Part shown: piece by piece, positions 26,200 through 34,042 of the stretch
Numbering within the stretch: the stretch's first letter is position 1
How the letters are laid out: each line of letters opens with the position of its first letter
The notes under the pieces: generated by a model
Databases searched by the model: none
Seen by the model: only the letters and a program-made list of their open reading frames with translations
Told to the model about the DNA's origin: nothing
Position numbers and translations under genes: made by a program
Assembly: GCA_026708055.1 (NCBI GenBank)
Contig: JAPOVS010000022.1
Coordinates: 19,125-83,124, forward strand
Reading direction: 5' to 3'
Length of the DNA stretch: 64,000 bases
Origin: a bacterium
GTDB lineage: Bacteria > Actinomycetota > Acidimicrobiia > Acidimicrobiales > CATQHL01

Positions 26200-27986
26200 C
26201 AGACCGCCTCCTCGGCATCGTCGGCGGGGCGGGTTTCCATGCGTTCAGGGGCGCTGACGCCTAGGAGGTCGAGGGCGATGACCAGGCCGATGCGGGCCGC
26301 CTCGGTGAGCCACAGCCGGGCGGCGCGCAGCGACGAGTCGACTTCGCTGCGCAGGATCGGGCAGTCGTGGTAGAAGCCGTGGAAGGCGCCAGCCAACTCT
26401 CGCACCCAGGTGGTGAGCTTGTGGGGGGCGCGCTCGCGGGCCGCCTCGGCCACGACGTCGCCGAGGGCGTGCAGCGTGCGGAGCACCTCCAGCTCGCGCC
26501 GGTGGGTGAGCAGCTCCAGCGCGGCGTCCTCGAGCGGCGGGCGCGTTGTGCCGCGCTCGGCGGCGGTGGCCATCAGCGAGCAGATGCGGGCGTGGGCGTA
26601 CTGCACGTAGAACACGGGGTTCTCCATGGACTGCGCCGCTGCGACGTCCAAGTCGATGGTCTGGCGGCTGCCGAGGGACTGCAGCAGGAACGTCATGCGG
26701 GCGGCGTCGGGCCCGACGAGGTCCACCAGGTCGTCGAGCAGCACCACGTTGCCGGCCCTCTTGGAGATCTTGGCCTCGGCGCCGCCGCGCATCACCGTGA
26801 CGAGCTGCCCCAGCACGATCTCCAACTGCTCACGGCGGTGCCCGAGGGCGCAGACGCCAGCCGCTAGGGGGGCAATGTGGCCGTGGTGGTCGGCACCCCA
26901 AACGTTGATGAGAAGATCGAAGCCGCGGTCCAGCTTGTCGGCGTGGTAGGCGATGTCGGGCAACAGGTAGGTGGGCTCGCCGTTGGAACGGACGAGCACC
27001 CGGTCGCCGCCGCGGGAGGCGCGAGCGGCATCCCCGCCGAGGACTGCCGGGACCGGTCCGTCGCCGGTGTCCCGGTCGCCCCGGAGCGCTCCCTCGTGGA
27101 CGGCATCGTCGCCGTCGCCGACCGGGGCGCCGGCCGCGGCCGGGCGCCCGCCGGCGGGGACGGCACCAGCGATGCGCAACCACACGGCGCCGTCGGCGCG
27201 GTAGGCGGCGCCTCTGCCCTCAAGAGTCTCCAGCGTGGCGGCGACGGCCCCTGAACTCACCAGGGCGCGCTCGCTGGACCAGGTGTCGAACCGCACGCCG
27301 AGACGCGCCAAGCTCTCGGCCACATCGCGGCGGGCGCGGACGTAGCCCCACTCCAGGGCGTCGGCGCCGTCGGGCATCTCGGCGGCCCACTCGCGCACGT
27401 AGTCGGCGCGGTAGCCGTCCACAGGCGGCTCGCTGCCCTCCTTGCGGGCCACCAGCGACTCGGCGAAGGCGTCCATCTGGCGGCCGCGGTCGTTGAGGTA
27501 GTACTCCCGGTGCGGGGCGAAGCCGCAGCGGGCCAGGATGTTGCAGAGGCTGTCGCCATAGGCGGCCCAGCGCCCGCCGCCCACGTGCAGCGGCCCGGTG
27601 GGGTTGGCGCTCACGAACTCCACGTTCACCGCCGTCCCGGCGCCGAAGTCACAACGGGCGTAGCCGTCCGTGCCCTGGGCGACCACCTGGCGCAGCACGT
27701 CGTGCAGCCAGCCGTCGTCGAGGTGGAAGTTCACGAACCCCGGCCCCGCCACCTCCACCCGGCGCAGGTGGGCGGGAGGGTCGGCGGCGATGCGCTCGGC
27801 CAGGCTCTCGGCCAGGTCGAGCGGGCGGCGGCCAGCTGCCTTGGCGCAGACCAGCGCCACGTTCGAGGACCAGTCACCGTGCTCGGCGCGTGCCGGGCGA
27901 CCGATCTCGATCGTGGCAGGCAGAGGCTCGACACCGGCGGCGCCGAGCGCGGCGCGCAGGGCGTCGAGCAGGTGCCTCCGAATCAT
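26199..27986 (-). CDS. argS: arginyl-tRNA synthetase
   Basis: A 595-residue class I synthetase. The N-terminal additional domain (residues 1-110) includes GDWSSNVAL and GPGFVNFHL; the HIGH-type motif is in ANPTGPLHVGGGRWAAYGD; the KMSK-type loop is KISKRAGNVV; the DALR anticodon-binding domain ends the protein. Start ATG 27986 gives the family N-terminus. An extra Gly/Asp/Ala-rich segment (about 27010-27170, 50 residues) precedes DRVLVRSNGEPTYLLPDIAYH; it is not clearly a repeat. A tRNA-Arg gene lies 49 bases upstream on the other strand. Confidence 0.95.
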   Translation of the reverse strand: MIRRHLLDALRAALGAAGVEPLPATIEIGRPARAEHGDWSSNVALVCAKAAGRRPLDLAESLAERIAADPPAHLRRVEVAGPGFVNFHLDDGWLHDVLRQVVAQGTDGYARCDFGAGTAVNVEFVSANPTGPLHVGGGRWAAYGDSLCNILARCGFAPHREYYLNDRGRQMDAFAESLVARKEGSEPPVDGYRADYVREWAAEMPDGADALEWGYVRARRDVAESLARLGVRFDTWSSERALVSSGAVAATLETLEGRGAAYRADGAVWLRIAGAVPAGGRPAAAGAPVGDGDDAVHEGALRGDRDTGDGPVPAVLGGDAARASRGGDRVLVRSNGEPTYLLPDIAYHADKLDRGFDLLINVWGADHHGHIAPLAAGVCALGHRREQLEIVLGQLVTVMRGGAEAKISKRAGNVVLLDDLVDLVGPDAARMTFLLQSLGSRQTIDLDVAAAQSMENPVFYVQYAHARICSLMATAAERGTTRPPLEDAALELLTHRRELEVLRTLHALGDVVAEAARERAPHKLTTWVRELAGAFHGFYHDCPILRSEVDSSLRAARLWLTEAARIGLVIALDLLGVSAPERMETRPADDAEEAV

Positions 27987-28034
27987 GCGGCAGCGTACCG
28001 GTGAGGGCGCACGCAGCGTTAGCCTGCGAGTCCG

Positions 28035-28106
28035 GCCCTCGTAGCTCAGGGGATAGAGCAGCGGCCTCCGGAGCCGTGCGCGCAGGTTCGAATCCTGCCG
28101 AGGGCG
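28035..28106 (+). tRNA. tRNA-Arg (anticodon CCG)
   Basis: A 72-base cloverleaf: acceptor GCCCTCG (28035-28041) with CGAGGGC (28099-28105), D arm GCTCAGGGGATAGAGC, anticodon stem GCGGC/GCCGT with loop CTCCGGA (anticodon CCG 28068-28070), T stem-loop GCAGG TTCGAAT CCTGC, discriminator G at 28106 followed by CA. Confidence 0.96.
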
Positions 28107-28129
28107 CAAAGCGATCGAACAACAACCGA

Positions 28130-28171
28130 CGGAGCCGTGCGCGCAGGTTCCAGAACCCCACGGAGGGCGCA
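28130..28171 (+). repeat. partial copy of the tRNA-Arg 3' half
   Basis: Positions 28130-28150 repeat 28069-28089 of the tRNA exactly (21 bases, anticodon loop to T loop), and 28161-28171 repeats the acceptor end with one change. The T stem between them is degenerate, so this is not a working tRNA. It may be an old attachment site left by an integrated element, or a remnant of tRNA duplication. No integrase is visible nearby. Confidence 0.75.
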
Positions 28172-28200
28172 GCGGTGGCGCGATCGGCGCCGGGCGGGAG

Positions 28201-29052
28201 ATGAAAGGACCAACCGTGGCTGGACGACTCGCGGGCAAGGTGGCGGCCATCACCGGGAGCGCCAGCGGCTTCGGGGAGGCCGCGGCGCGGCTGTTCGTGG
28301 TCGAGGGCGCCCGTGTGGCGCTCGGCGACATCCAGGTGGAGGCCGGGCAGGCGATCGCCGACGACCTCGGCGAGGCGGCCCGCTTCATCCGCTGCGACGT
28401 GACCCGGGAGGAGCATGTGGCGGCGCTCGTGGACCTGGCCGTCGACAGCTTCGGGCAGCTCGACGTGATGTACAACAACGCCGGGATCGTGGGCGCCCGG
28501 GGACCGATCGACCAGATCCCCGAGGCGGAGTGGCGGTTCACCGTCGACGTGCTGCTACACGGCGTCTTCTACGGGATGAAGCACGCCGCCCGGGTGATGA
28601 AGCCCCGCCAGAGGGGTTCGATCATCAGCATGGCGTCCACGGCGGGGGTCATCGGCGGGCTCGGACCGCACGCCTACGCCGCCGCCAAGCACGCCGTGGT
28701 GGGGCTCACCAAGAACGCCGGCGCCGAGCTGTGCCGCCACGGCATCCGGGTCAACTGCATCGCCCCCCACTCCATGGCCACGCCGATGGTGGCCATGGCA
28801 CACTTCGGCGACCCCGACGACATCGACGGCGTACTGGCCGAACTGACCGAGAAGTCGCCGCTGGCCGGGCGACCCGGCCTGGCGTCGGACGTGGCCAACG
28901 CCGCCCTGTGGCTGGCCGGCGACGAGTCGGGCTACACCAACGGCCACTGCCTCACCACCGACGCCGGCGTGACCACCGGCTCGAAGGCCGAGGACGCCCC
29001 CTACTCCGAACTGCTCCCGATGATCCGCGAGGCGGGCCGCACCGGCCTGTGA
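28201..29052 (+). CDS. SDR family NAD(P)-dependent oxidoreductase
   Basis: A 283-residue classical short-chain dehydrogenase. It has the cofactor loop TGSASGFG (near residue 19), the NNAG motif, SMAST and the catalytic YAAAK, and the C-terminal LAGDESGYTNGHCLTTDAGVTTG. D43 after the second strand (ALGDIQ) suggests NAD preference. The ATG at 28201 was kept; an in-frame GTG (GTGGCTGG) at 28216 would give a more usual MAGRLAGK start. It stands alone downstream of the tRNA-Arg remnant. The substrate is unknown (alcohol, steroid or similar). Confidence 0.9.
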   Translation: MKGPTVAGRLAGKVAAITGSASGFGEAAARLFVVEGARVALGDIQVEAGQAIADDLGEAARFIRCDVTREEHVAALVDLAVDSFGQLDVMYNNAGIVGARGPIDQIPEAEWRFTVDVLLHGVFYGMKHAARVMKPRQRGSIISMASTAGVIGGLGPHAYAAAKHAVVGLTKNAGAELCRHGIRVNCIAPHSMATPMVAMAHFGDPDDIDGVLAELTEKSPLAGRPGLASDVANAALWLAGDESGYTNGHCLTTDAGVTTGSKAEDAPYSELLPMIREAGRTGL

Positions 29053-29065
29053 CCGAACCCGCTCG

Positions 29066-29500
29066 TCAGCCCGATCGATCCAGCCAGGTCTGAAGGGTCT
29101 GGGTGGTCCAGGTGGGGACACCGGTGCCCAGGAGATCGTTGTCGTTCGTCCACACCGCGGCGCTCAGGGCCAGGGCACAAGCAACGACCGGCCAGTCGTC
29201 GGGATCTCGCTGCGAGCGCGCCCGCGCCTCCTCCTCGAACGGCGAGTAGACCTCGGCGGCGACGACTGCCAGGTTGTTGTCCACCGCATCGAGGCACAGA
29301 ATCAACAGGTCGTCCCGTTCAGCCGCAGCGAACCCGGCGGACGCCGCGACGGCACCGATGCGTCGAGGCAACTCAGCATGAACTTCGCCCAGTGTGTGCT
29401 CGGGGATACACAGGTCCAAGCGGTGGTCGCTGAGCCGCTCCCTTCCCCTGATCCGCAGTAGGTCGGCCACCAGCACGCTGGTGTCGACCACCAGCAGCAT
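29066..29500 (-). CDS. PIN domain protein, VapC-like toxin
   Basis: A 144-residue PIN-domain RNase candidate. MLLVVDTSVLVADLL gives the first acidic residue (D6), the second acid lies in TLGEVH, and DPDDWPVVACALALSAAVWTNDNDLLG provides the third and fourth acids. The ATG overlaps the stop of the antitoxin gene (ATGA), the standard arrangement for type II toxin-antitoxin operons. The target RNA is not predictable. Confidence 0.88.
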   Translation of the reverse strand: MLLVVDTSVLVADLLRIRGRERLSDHRLDLCIPEHTLGEVHAELPRRIGAVAASAGFAAAERDDLLILCLDAVDNNLAVVAAEVYSPFEEEARARSQRDPDDWPVVACALALSAAVWTNDNDLLGTGVPTWTTQTLQTWLDRSG

Positions 29501-29754
29501 CAGCTCGTTCGGCTCCCGGGGACGACCGCCTCGACGAGGTCCTCCTCGTCCAAACCTGTCCGGTCAAGCACCCGCTGGACCGCTTCGCCGACGCGGTCCA
29601 GCGATTGGCGAACCTCCTGGCGGCTTCTCTTGGGTGCCGGAACCGGCACGAAAAAGCCGATCGGCTTGCCGTGGCGTTCGATGCGGATCGTCTCGCCCAG
29701 CTTCATCAACGCGGTCGCGTGATCCCTGAACTCCCTGACCCCGACCGAGCGCAT
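29500..29754 (-). CDS. Phd/YefM-type antitoxin
   Basis: An 84-residue protein, MRSVGVREFRDHATALMKLGETIRIERHGKPIGFFVPV, the N-terminal DNA-binding fold of prevent-host-death antitoxins; the C-terminal half should wrap the PIN toxin. Of two adjacent starts, ATG 29754 is preferred over GTG 29757 because a GGAGG element lies 6 bases before ATG but only 3 before GTG. It is probably autoregulated through the palindrome at 29771-29792. Confidence 0.86.
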   Translation of the reverse strand: MRSVGVREFRDHATALMKLGETIRIERHGKPIGFFVPVPAPKRSRQEVRQSLDRVGEAVQRVLDRTGLDEEDLVEAVVPGSRTS

Positions 29755-29770
29755 CACAGACCTCCACTCG

Positions 29771-29792
29771 TGTGATCACTACCGTAGTCACA
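29771..29792. promoter_or_regulatory. candidate operator of the Phd/VapC-like operon
   Basis: An interrupted palindrome whose ends are TGTGA and TCACA, with an inner GTGATCAC (29773-29780 region) and ACTAC-C-GTAGT (29778-29788). It lies 17 bases upstream of the antitoxin start, where Phd-family repressors bind. No footprint is known; this is symmetry plus position. Confidence 0.5.
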
Positions 29793-29862
29793 GTATCTCG
29801 GCCGGCACGATGCGCGCTGCCCGGACCGGTGACCGCGGCACCCGGCGGTACCATCGACGGCG

Positions 29863-31029
29863 ATGAGCGACACGATGACCGCGCCGGCGGCGCCCGCCCC
29901 CAAGCCCCGCTGGACCTACCAGTGGAAGGAGCTCTACGAGGAGGTCATCACCAGCGGGCTGTGCACCGGCTGCGCCGGCTGCGTCATCGCCTGCCCCCAC
30001 GACGTGATCGGCTACCGCCACGAGCCCGGCCAGTACTACCCGTTCCACCTGGAGGAGGAGCTGGGCCTGGAGGACTGCGTCCACGGCGTGAAGGGCTGCA
30101 CCTCCTGCACCCGGGCCTGCCCCCGCTTCCGGGCCTGGGAGCCCGAGGCCGACGAGCACCTCTTCGGTCGCCGCCGCAGCGACGACGAGCCCTCGGGCGT
30201 CTACAAGGACATCATCCTGACCCGCGCCAGCGACGACTTCGTCTACGAGGTCGGCCAGGACGGCGGGCTGGTGTCGGCCATCCTCATCTGGTGCCTGGAG
30301 AACGGCATCATCGACGGCGCCCTGGTGTCGCACCTGGAGGGCGAGGCCGCCGGCTGGAAGGCCATCCCCGGCGTGGCCACCGACCGCGACGAGGTACTGG
30401 CCGCCGCCGGCAGCCGCTACACCTACTCGGCCAACACCATGGCGTACCCCGAGGCCGCCGAGCGGGGACTGAAGGAGCTGGCGCTGGTGGGCATGAGCTG
30501 CCAGACCTCCATCGGGCCGGTCATGTGGCACCGCAAGGTGGGCAAGGTGGGGCGGCCCATCAAGCTGAACATCGGCCTGCTGTGCTCCAAGAGCTTCGAC
30601 GACTCGCTGTTCGACGAACTCTTCTGGATCAAGTACGGGCTGCGCAAAGAAGACATCAAGAAGATGAACATCAAGGGCGTCTTCCAGGTGTGGATGCACA
30701 ACGGCGACTACCACGAGATCAGCCTGAAGGAGTGCCACGCCTGGACCCGGGAGGGCTGCCTGCACTGCCCCGACTTCGCCGCCGAGCACGCCGACATCTC
30801 CACCGGCGGCATCGGCGACGTCAGCGACTGGACCCTCACGGTGGTGCGCACGCCGCTGGGGCGGGAGATCATCGTGCGGATGCTGCAGGAGGGGGTGATC
30901 GAGGGGCGGCCCGGCGACGCCGACCCGGGCGCCATCGCCCTCATGCACAAACTCTCGGCCAAGAGCCGCCAGCGCTGGCCCGACTGGGCGGCGCCCGAGG
31001 CCCGGGTGGGGCTGCCTTCCCGGGGGTGA
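29863..31029 (+). CDS. coenzyme F420 hydrogenase/dehydrogenase beta-subunit family protein
   Basis: A 388-residue FrhB-type protein. The N-terminus has a 4Fe-4S motif CTGCAGCVIACP (near residues 34-45) and a second cluster of cysteines in CTSCTRACP. The C-terminal FrhB domain (about 110-370) includes YEVGQDGGLVSAILIWCLE, ALVGMSCQTS, NIGLLCSKSFDDSLF and, near the end, CLHCPDFAAEHADISTGGIG. Such proteins move electrons between F420H2 and iron-sulfur/flavin centres; the partner enzyme is not in this window. It fits an F420-using actinobacterium. It ends 46 bases before a convergent gene. Confidence 0.9.
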   Translation: MSDTMTAPAAPAPKPRWTYQWKELYEEVITSGLCTGCAGCVIACPHDVIGYRHEPGQYYPFHLEEELGLEDCVHGVKGCTSCTRACPRFRAWEPEADEHLFGRRRSDDEPSGVYKDIILTRASDDFVYEVGQDGGLVSAILIWCLENGIIDGALVSHLEGEAAGWKAIPGVATDRDEVLAAAGSRYTYSANTMAYPEAAERGLKELALVGMSCQTSIGPVMWHRKVGKVGRPIKLNIGLLCSKSFDDSLFDELFWIKYGLRKEDIKKMNIKGVFQVWMHNGDYHEISLKECHAWTREGCLHCPDFAAEHADISTGGIGDVSDWTLTVVRTPLGREIIVRMLQEGVIEGRPGDADPGAIALMHKLSAKSRQRWPDWAAPEARVGLPSRG

Positions 31030-31052
31030 CCGCGGGGGCGGGGCCCCCGCGG
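31030..31052. terminator. GC hairpin between convergent genes
   Basis: Immediately after the FrhB stop: perfect 10-base arms CCGCGGGGGC (31030-31039) and GCCCCCGCGG (31043-31052) with a GGG loop. It sits between two convergent genes and could end both transcripts. There is no T tract, as is common in high-GC actinobacteria. Confidence 0.55.
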
Positions 31053-31075
31053 GTGTTGGGCAGTCCGGGGAGGGG

Positions 31076-31450
31076 TCAGCTGCGGGTGTTGGCGGCTCGG
31101 CAGTCGGCGAAGATGGCCGAGAGGCGGGCGGCGGTGGATTCCGCGTCTTCGTCGATGATGTTGCCGGCGTCGTCCTTCACGTCGTCGTCGAGCTGCTTGA
31201 AGTCCTCGAAGCTGATCTCGGTCCGGACGCGGTCGTAGGCGCAGGCGCAGTACCGCGGGGCCACCGGGCTGATCCGGGGGTCGGTCTCGGCGGCCAGCTC
31301 GCAGCCGCTGATGAAGTTGGTCTCGACGGTGTCGTCGAAGGACGTGGGCTCGCCGCCCTCGCCGCAGGCCGCCAGCAGCAGGACCATTGCGGCGCACACG
31401 CCCACCAGAGCCAGCCGCGGCCCGCGCACGCCTCGACCCGAACGATCCAT
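31076..31450 (-). CDS. small putative lipoprotein with conserved cysteines
   Basis: A 124-residue protein with an N-terminal Arg stretch, a hydrophobic segment (residues 12-28) and lipobox LAAC, so it is probably a membrane-anchored lipoprotein. The mature part has C49 (SGCELA), CACAYD and a late C, plus an acidic helical region with FEDFKQLDDDV. I do not recognise the family; the pattern is common in small actinobacterial exported proteins. It is followed 13 bases upstream by the UDG gene, possibly in one operon. Confidence 0.75.
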   Translation of the reverse strand: MDRSGRGVRGPRLALVGVCAAMVLLLAACGEGGEPTSFDDTVETNFISGCELAAETDPRISPVAPRYCACAYDRVRTEISFEDFKQLDDDVKDDAGNIIDEDAESTAARLSAIFADCRAANTRS

Positions 31451-31462
31451 GACTGGCGCAGG

Positions 31463-32215
31463 CTATCCGGCGAGGCGGCGGGCCCGGTCGAAGACGGCGT
31501 CCAGCATGTCCTCGGTGAGCCGGCCGGTGAAGGTGTTCTGCTGGCTCACGTGGTAGCAGCAGAGCAGGGTGCGCCCGCCGCCCAGCGGCACCTCCAACCC
31601 ATGCGCGAAGCGGGGCCGGGGACGCAGGTCCCAGTGCCGCGCCACCGCGGCGCAGGCCAGACCGCCCAGCGCCACCACCACCCGCACCTGCGCCAGCGCC
31701 GCCAACTCGGCCGTGAAGAAGCCGCTGCAGGCGGCGAACTCCTCGCCGGTCGGCTTGTTGGCGGGCGGCGCGCACTTCACCGGCGAGGTGACCCAGGCGC
31801 CGGTGAGGCGCAGCCCGTCGGCGGCGTGGAGGGCCTCGGGCTGGTTGGCGAAGCCCGCCCGCCACAGCGCCCGGTAGAGCCACTCGCCGGAACGGTCGCC
31901 GGTGAACATGCGCCCCGTGCGGTTGGCGCCGTGCGCGGCGGGCGCCAACCCCACCACCAGCAGGCGGGCCTCGGGGTCGCCGAAGCCCGGCACCGCCCGG
32001 CCCCAGTAGTCCTCGCCGGCGAAGGCGGCCCGGCGGGTGCGCGCCACCTCCTCCCGCCACGCCACCAGCCGCGGGCACGCCCGACACGCCACCACCTCGG
32101 CCTCCAGAGCCCCCAGCCGTTCAGCCGCCGAGACCTGGACCCCTGCAGCGGTCCTGCCAAGCACATCCCCGGCATCTCCGTGCCTGGGCCCCGTCGCGCC
32201 ACCGGAGGACCTCAT
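31463..32215 (-). CDS. uracil-DNA glycosylase, family 5 (UdgB type)
   Basis: A 250-residue DNA repair enzyme that removes uracil (and hypoxanthine in this family) from DNA. CRACPRL (C44, C47) and later cysteines in SPVKCAPPANKPTGEEFAACSGFF form the 4Fe-4S site. The active-site block is VVGLAPAAHGANRTGRMFTGD, with GLAPAAHG typical of family 5 (no Asn/Asp as in family 4), and the second motif is HVSQQNTFTGR. The first 30 residues are not conserved, so the start may be about 28 codons downstream (VSAAERLGALEAE). Confidence 0.92.
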   Translation of the reverse strand: MRSSGGATGPRHGDAGDVLGRTAAGVQVSAAERLGALEAEVVACRACPRLVAWREEVARTRRAAFAGEDYWGRAVPGFGDPEARLLVVGLAPAAHGANRTGRMFTGDRSGEWLYRALWRAGFANQPEALHAADGLRLTGAWVTSPVKCAPPANKPTGEEFAACSGFFTAELAALAQVRVVVALGGLACAAVARHWDLRPRPRFAHGLEVPLGGGRTLLCCYHVSQQNTFTGRLTEDMLDAVFDRARRLAG

Positions 32216-32463
32216 CTCCCGGACGCTAACCGGTGCCGTCCGGGGGATGTGACGCTCCCGGCGACCGGGACGTCCCCAACACTCCTACCGTCCCGTAGCT
32301 GTCACACCCCTGTAGCTATCATCGCCGCATAGCGTCAAACACTGTCGGGCAAGCACCCCCGCCACCGCCCGACGATCGGGATGAGGCACTGCACCAAGTC
32401 CTCGACGACGGGGTCGTTTGGGGGGACGCGGAACTCTGGCTGGAGCGTCTGCCGGCAGAGTCG

Positions 32464-33258
32464 GTGGACCTGTTCTTCACCTCGCCCCCCTATGCCGACG
32501 CTCGGGCTTACTCGCGGATCCACCCGGACAACTACGTCGAGTGGTTCCTGCCCTTCGCCGCGGCGATGCGCGAGGCAACAGGCCCGACCGGATCGTTCGT
32601 GCTCAACATCAAGAACCGGGTGGCGAAATCAGGAGAACTGCAGGGCCAGCGTCACCCGTACGTCTACGAGTTGGTGCTCGCCATGCAAAGGATGGGTTGG
32701 CGGTGGGTCGAGACGTACATCTGGGCCAAGCCGAACGCCATCCCCGGCCGGTTCGGGCCGCGGACCAAGGACAGCTTCGAGTACGTGTACCACTTCGCCA
32801 AAGGGCCCAAGCCGTTCTTCGACCTCGACGCGGTGCGAGTCCCCTACAAGGCCGATCCGGCAGAGATCGCCAGGCGGCTCGGCGACCCCAACGGCCGCAA
32901 GAACACCGACGCCGGGTTCGGTCGGGACAGGACCAAGACCTACGGTTGCGGCGGCGCCGATCCGGGAAACGTCATCGCCGTCAGCCAGAGCTACAACCAG
33001 CACCACGGTCCGGCAGGACGCCACACCGCCGTCATGCCCGAGGGCCTCGCGGAGTTCTTCGTGAAGCTGGCCTGCCCACCCGGCGGGGTTGTCGTGGACC
33101 CGTTTGCAGGGTCGGGCACCACGATGGTCGCGGCGCGCCGCCACGGACGGCGGGCCGGTGGAATCGAGTTGCTCGACGAATACGTCGCCGTGGCGACCGA
33201 ACGGCTCGCCGACGACTGCGTCCAGGAGGAGTTGGGGCTACTCCGTGTCGCTATCTGA
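32464..33258 (+). CDS. site-specific DNA methyltransferase (beta class), N-terminus unclear
   Basis: At least 264 residues. Catalytic motif IV TSPPY comes first, with the target region between, then FxGxG motif I DPFAGSGTTMVAARRHGRRAGGIE at the C-terminus: the beta-class order. TSPPY favours N4-cytosine methylation, though N6-adenine cannot be excluded. The only ATG/GTG/TTG start in frame is GTG 32464, yet homologous-looking sequence (VLDDGVVWGDAELWLERLPAES) continues upstream in the same frame to about 32389, with no canonical start before a TAG at 32296. Either a CTG start is used or the 5' end is damaged. There is no restriction enzyme beside it, so it is an orphan. Confidence 0.85.
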   Translation: MDLFFTSPPYADARAYSRIHPDNYVEWFLPFAAAMREATGPTGSFVLNIKNRVAKSGELQGQRHPYVYELVLAMQRMGWRWVETYIWAKPNAIPGRFGPRTKDSFEYVYHFAKGPKPFFDLDAVRVPYKADPAEIARRLGDPNGRKNTDAGFGRDRTKTYGCGGADPGNVIAVSQSYNQHHGPAGRHTAVMPEGLAEFFVKLACPPGGVVVDPFAGSGTTMVAARRHGRRAGGIELLDEYVAVATERLADDCVQEELGLLRVAI

Positions 33259-33365
33259 CACCGACCGCGCCGCCCTCTCCGCCGCGGGCACAACTCCCGA
33301 TCCCGTCTCCCGCCAAGGCGTAACGCATCATCGATCTCGCCCGGCCGGCCGAAGAACGTGTCGCT

Positions 33366-33665
33366 TCACGCCACCGGGGTCCGCCGACGCTTCAAGCGCA
33401 CATCCACGTCGTAGCCGAACACGCGCGCCACGGCGTGAAGGGTCTCGAGGCGCGGGCTGTGTCCCGCCGACTCGAGACGGGAGATCGCGCTGCGCGGCAC
33501 TCCTACGGCTTCGGCGAGTTGCTGCTGCGTCCAGTTCCGTTGCTCGCGCAGGGCGCGCAGCTGGCCGACTATCGCGCGCCTCAGTCGCAGCGTCTCGTAC
33601 TCCGCCTGGATTTCGGCGTCGTCGGCGACGATCTCTTCAATGTGCGCTCGGGCGTTGCTGGCCAT
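33366..33665 (-). CDS. HTH-type antitoxin/regulator (HigA-like)
   Basis: A 99-residue protein from ATG 33665: MASNARAHIEEIVADD, a coiled N-terminal helix, then a Cro/C1-type helix-turn-helix (LRALREQRNWTQQQLAEAVGVPRSAISRLESAGHSPRLETLHAVARVFGYDVDV). The gene lies after, and overlaps by 29 bases, a RelE/HigB-like toxin gene, the toxin-first order of higBA. It may still repress the operon although the toxin is broken. Confidence 0.85.
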   Translation of the reverse strand: MASNARAHIEEIVADDAEIQAEYETLRLRRAIVGQLRALREQRNWTQQQLAEAVGVPRSAISRLESAGHSPRLETLHAVARVFGYDVDVRLKRRRTPVA

Positions 33666-34005
33666 GACGGCTCCTCCAATCCGCAAGCCGCCGCCGGGCG
33701 GTGGCGAGTTCTCGTCTATCAAGGGTCTGAGACCGCTTTCGCCACGCGTGGAGGAGGACGTATCTGCCTCCAAGTACGGCGAAAGCGATCCGGTGCGAGC
33801 GGGGCCGCAGCTCGAAGATGCGCTCGGCGCGGTCGATGATCCGGGATTCGGGCATACGCAGCGCGCTCCCCCGTTCCTCAAGTTCCACAATCAGGTCGAG
33901 GATCGCCGCCACGTCGCGCTTGTCCCCCGAGCGCCCAAGTCATTCCACGTAGTCCGCTACAGGCTCGTCGCCTCTGGCCGTCCCGTAGTAGACGACATCC
34001 GGCAC
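33637..34005 (-). pseudogene. RelE/HigB-like toxin with in-frame TGA
   Basis: Reading from GTG 34005 gives PDVVYYGTARGDEPVADYVE, then TGA at 33940-33942, then LGRSGDKRD and a long open frame (ILDLIVELEERG, RIIDRAERIFELRPRSHRIAF, GGRYVLLHAWRKRSQTLDRREL) to 33637. This is the full pattern of phage-derived Gp49-like/HigB toxins, with a stop where Trp is expected (TGG to TGA). The downstream part could restart at GTG 33912 (91 residues) but would lack the first strand. The start is possibly leaderless: TACACT lies 6-7 bases upstream of the GTG. Confidence 0.75.
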
Positions 34006-34042
34006 ACACGAAGTGTAGCATATATGTGACAGACACGGCTGG

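Noticed and set aside
32464..33258. Restriction-modification system
   Set aside because: No restriction endonuclease or specificity subunit beside the methyltransferase; nearby genes are toxin-antitoxin and repair.
33940..33942. TGA read as Trp (recoding)
   Set aside because: TGA ends many other genes in the window, for example gltX, hom and argS, so the standard code applies.
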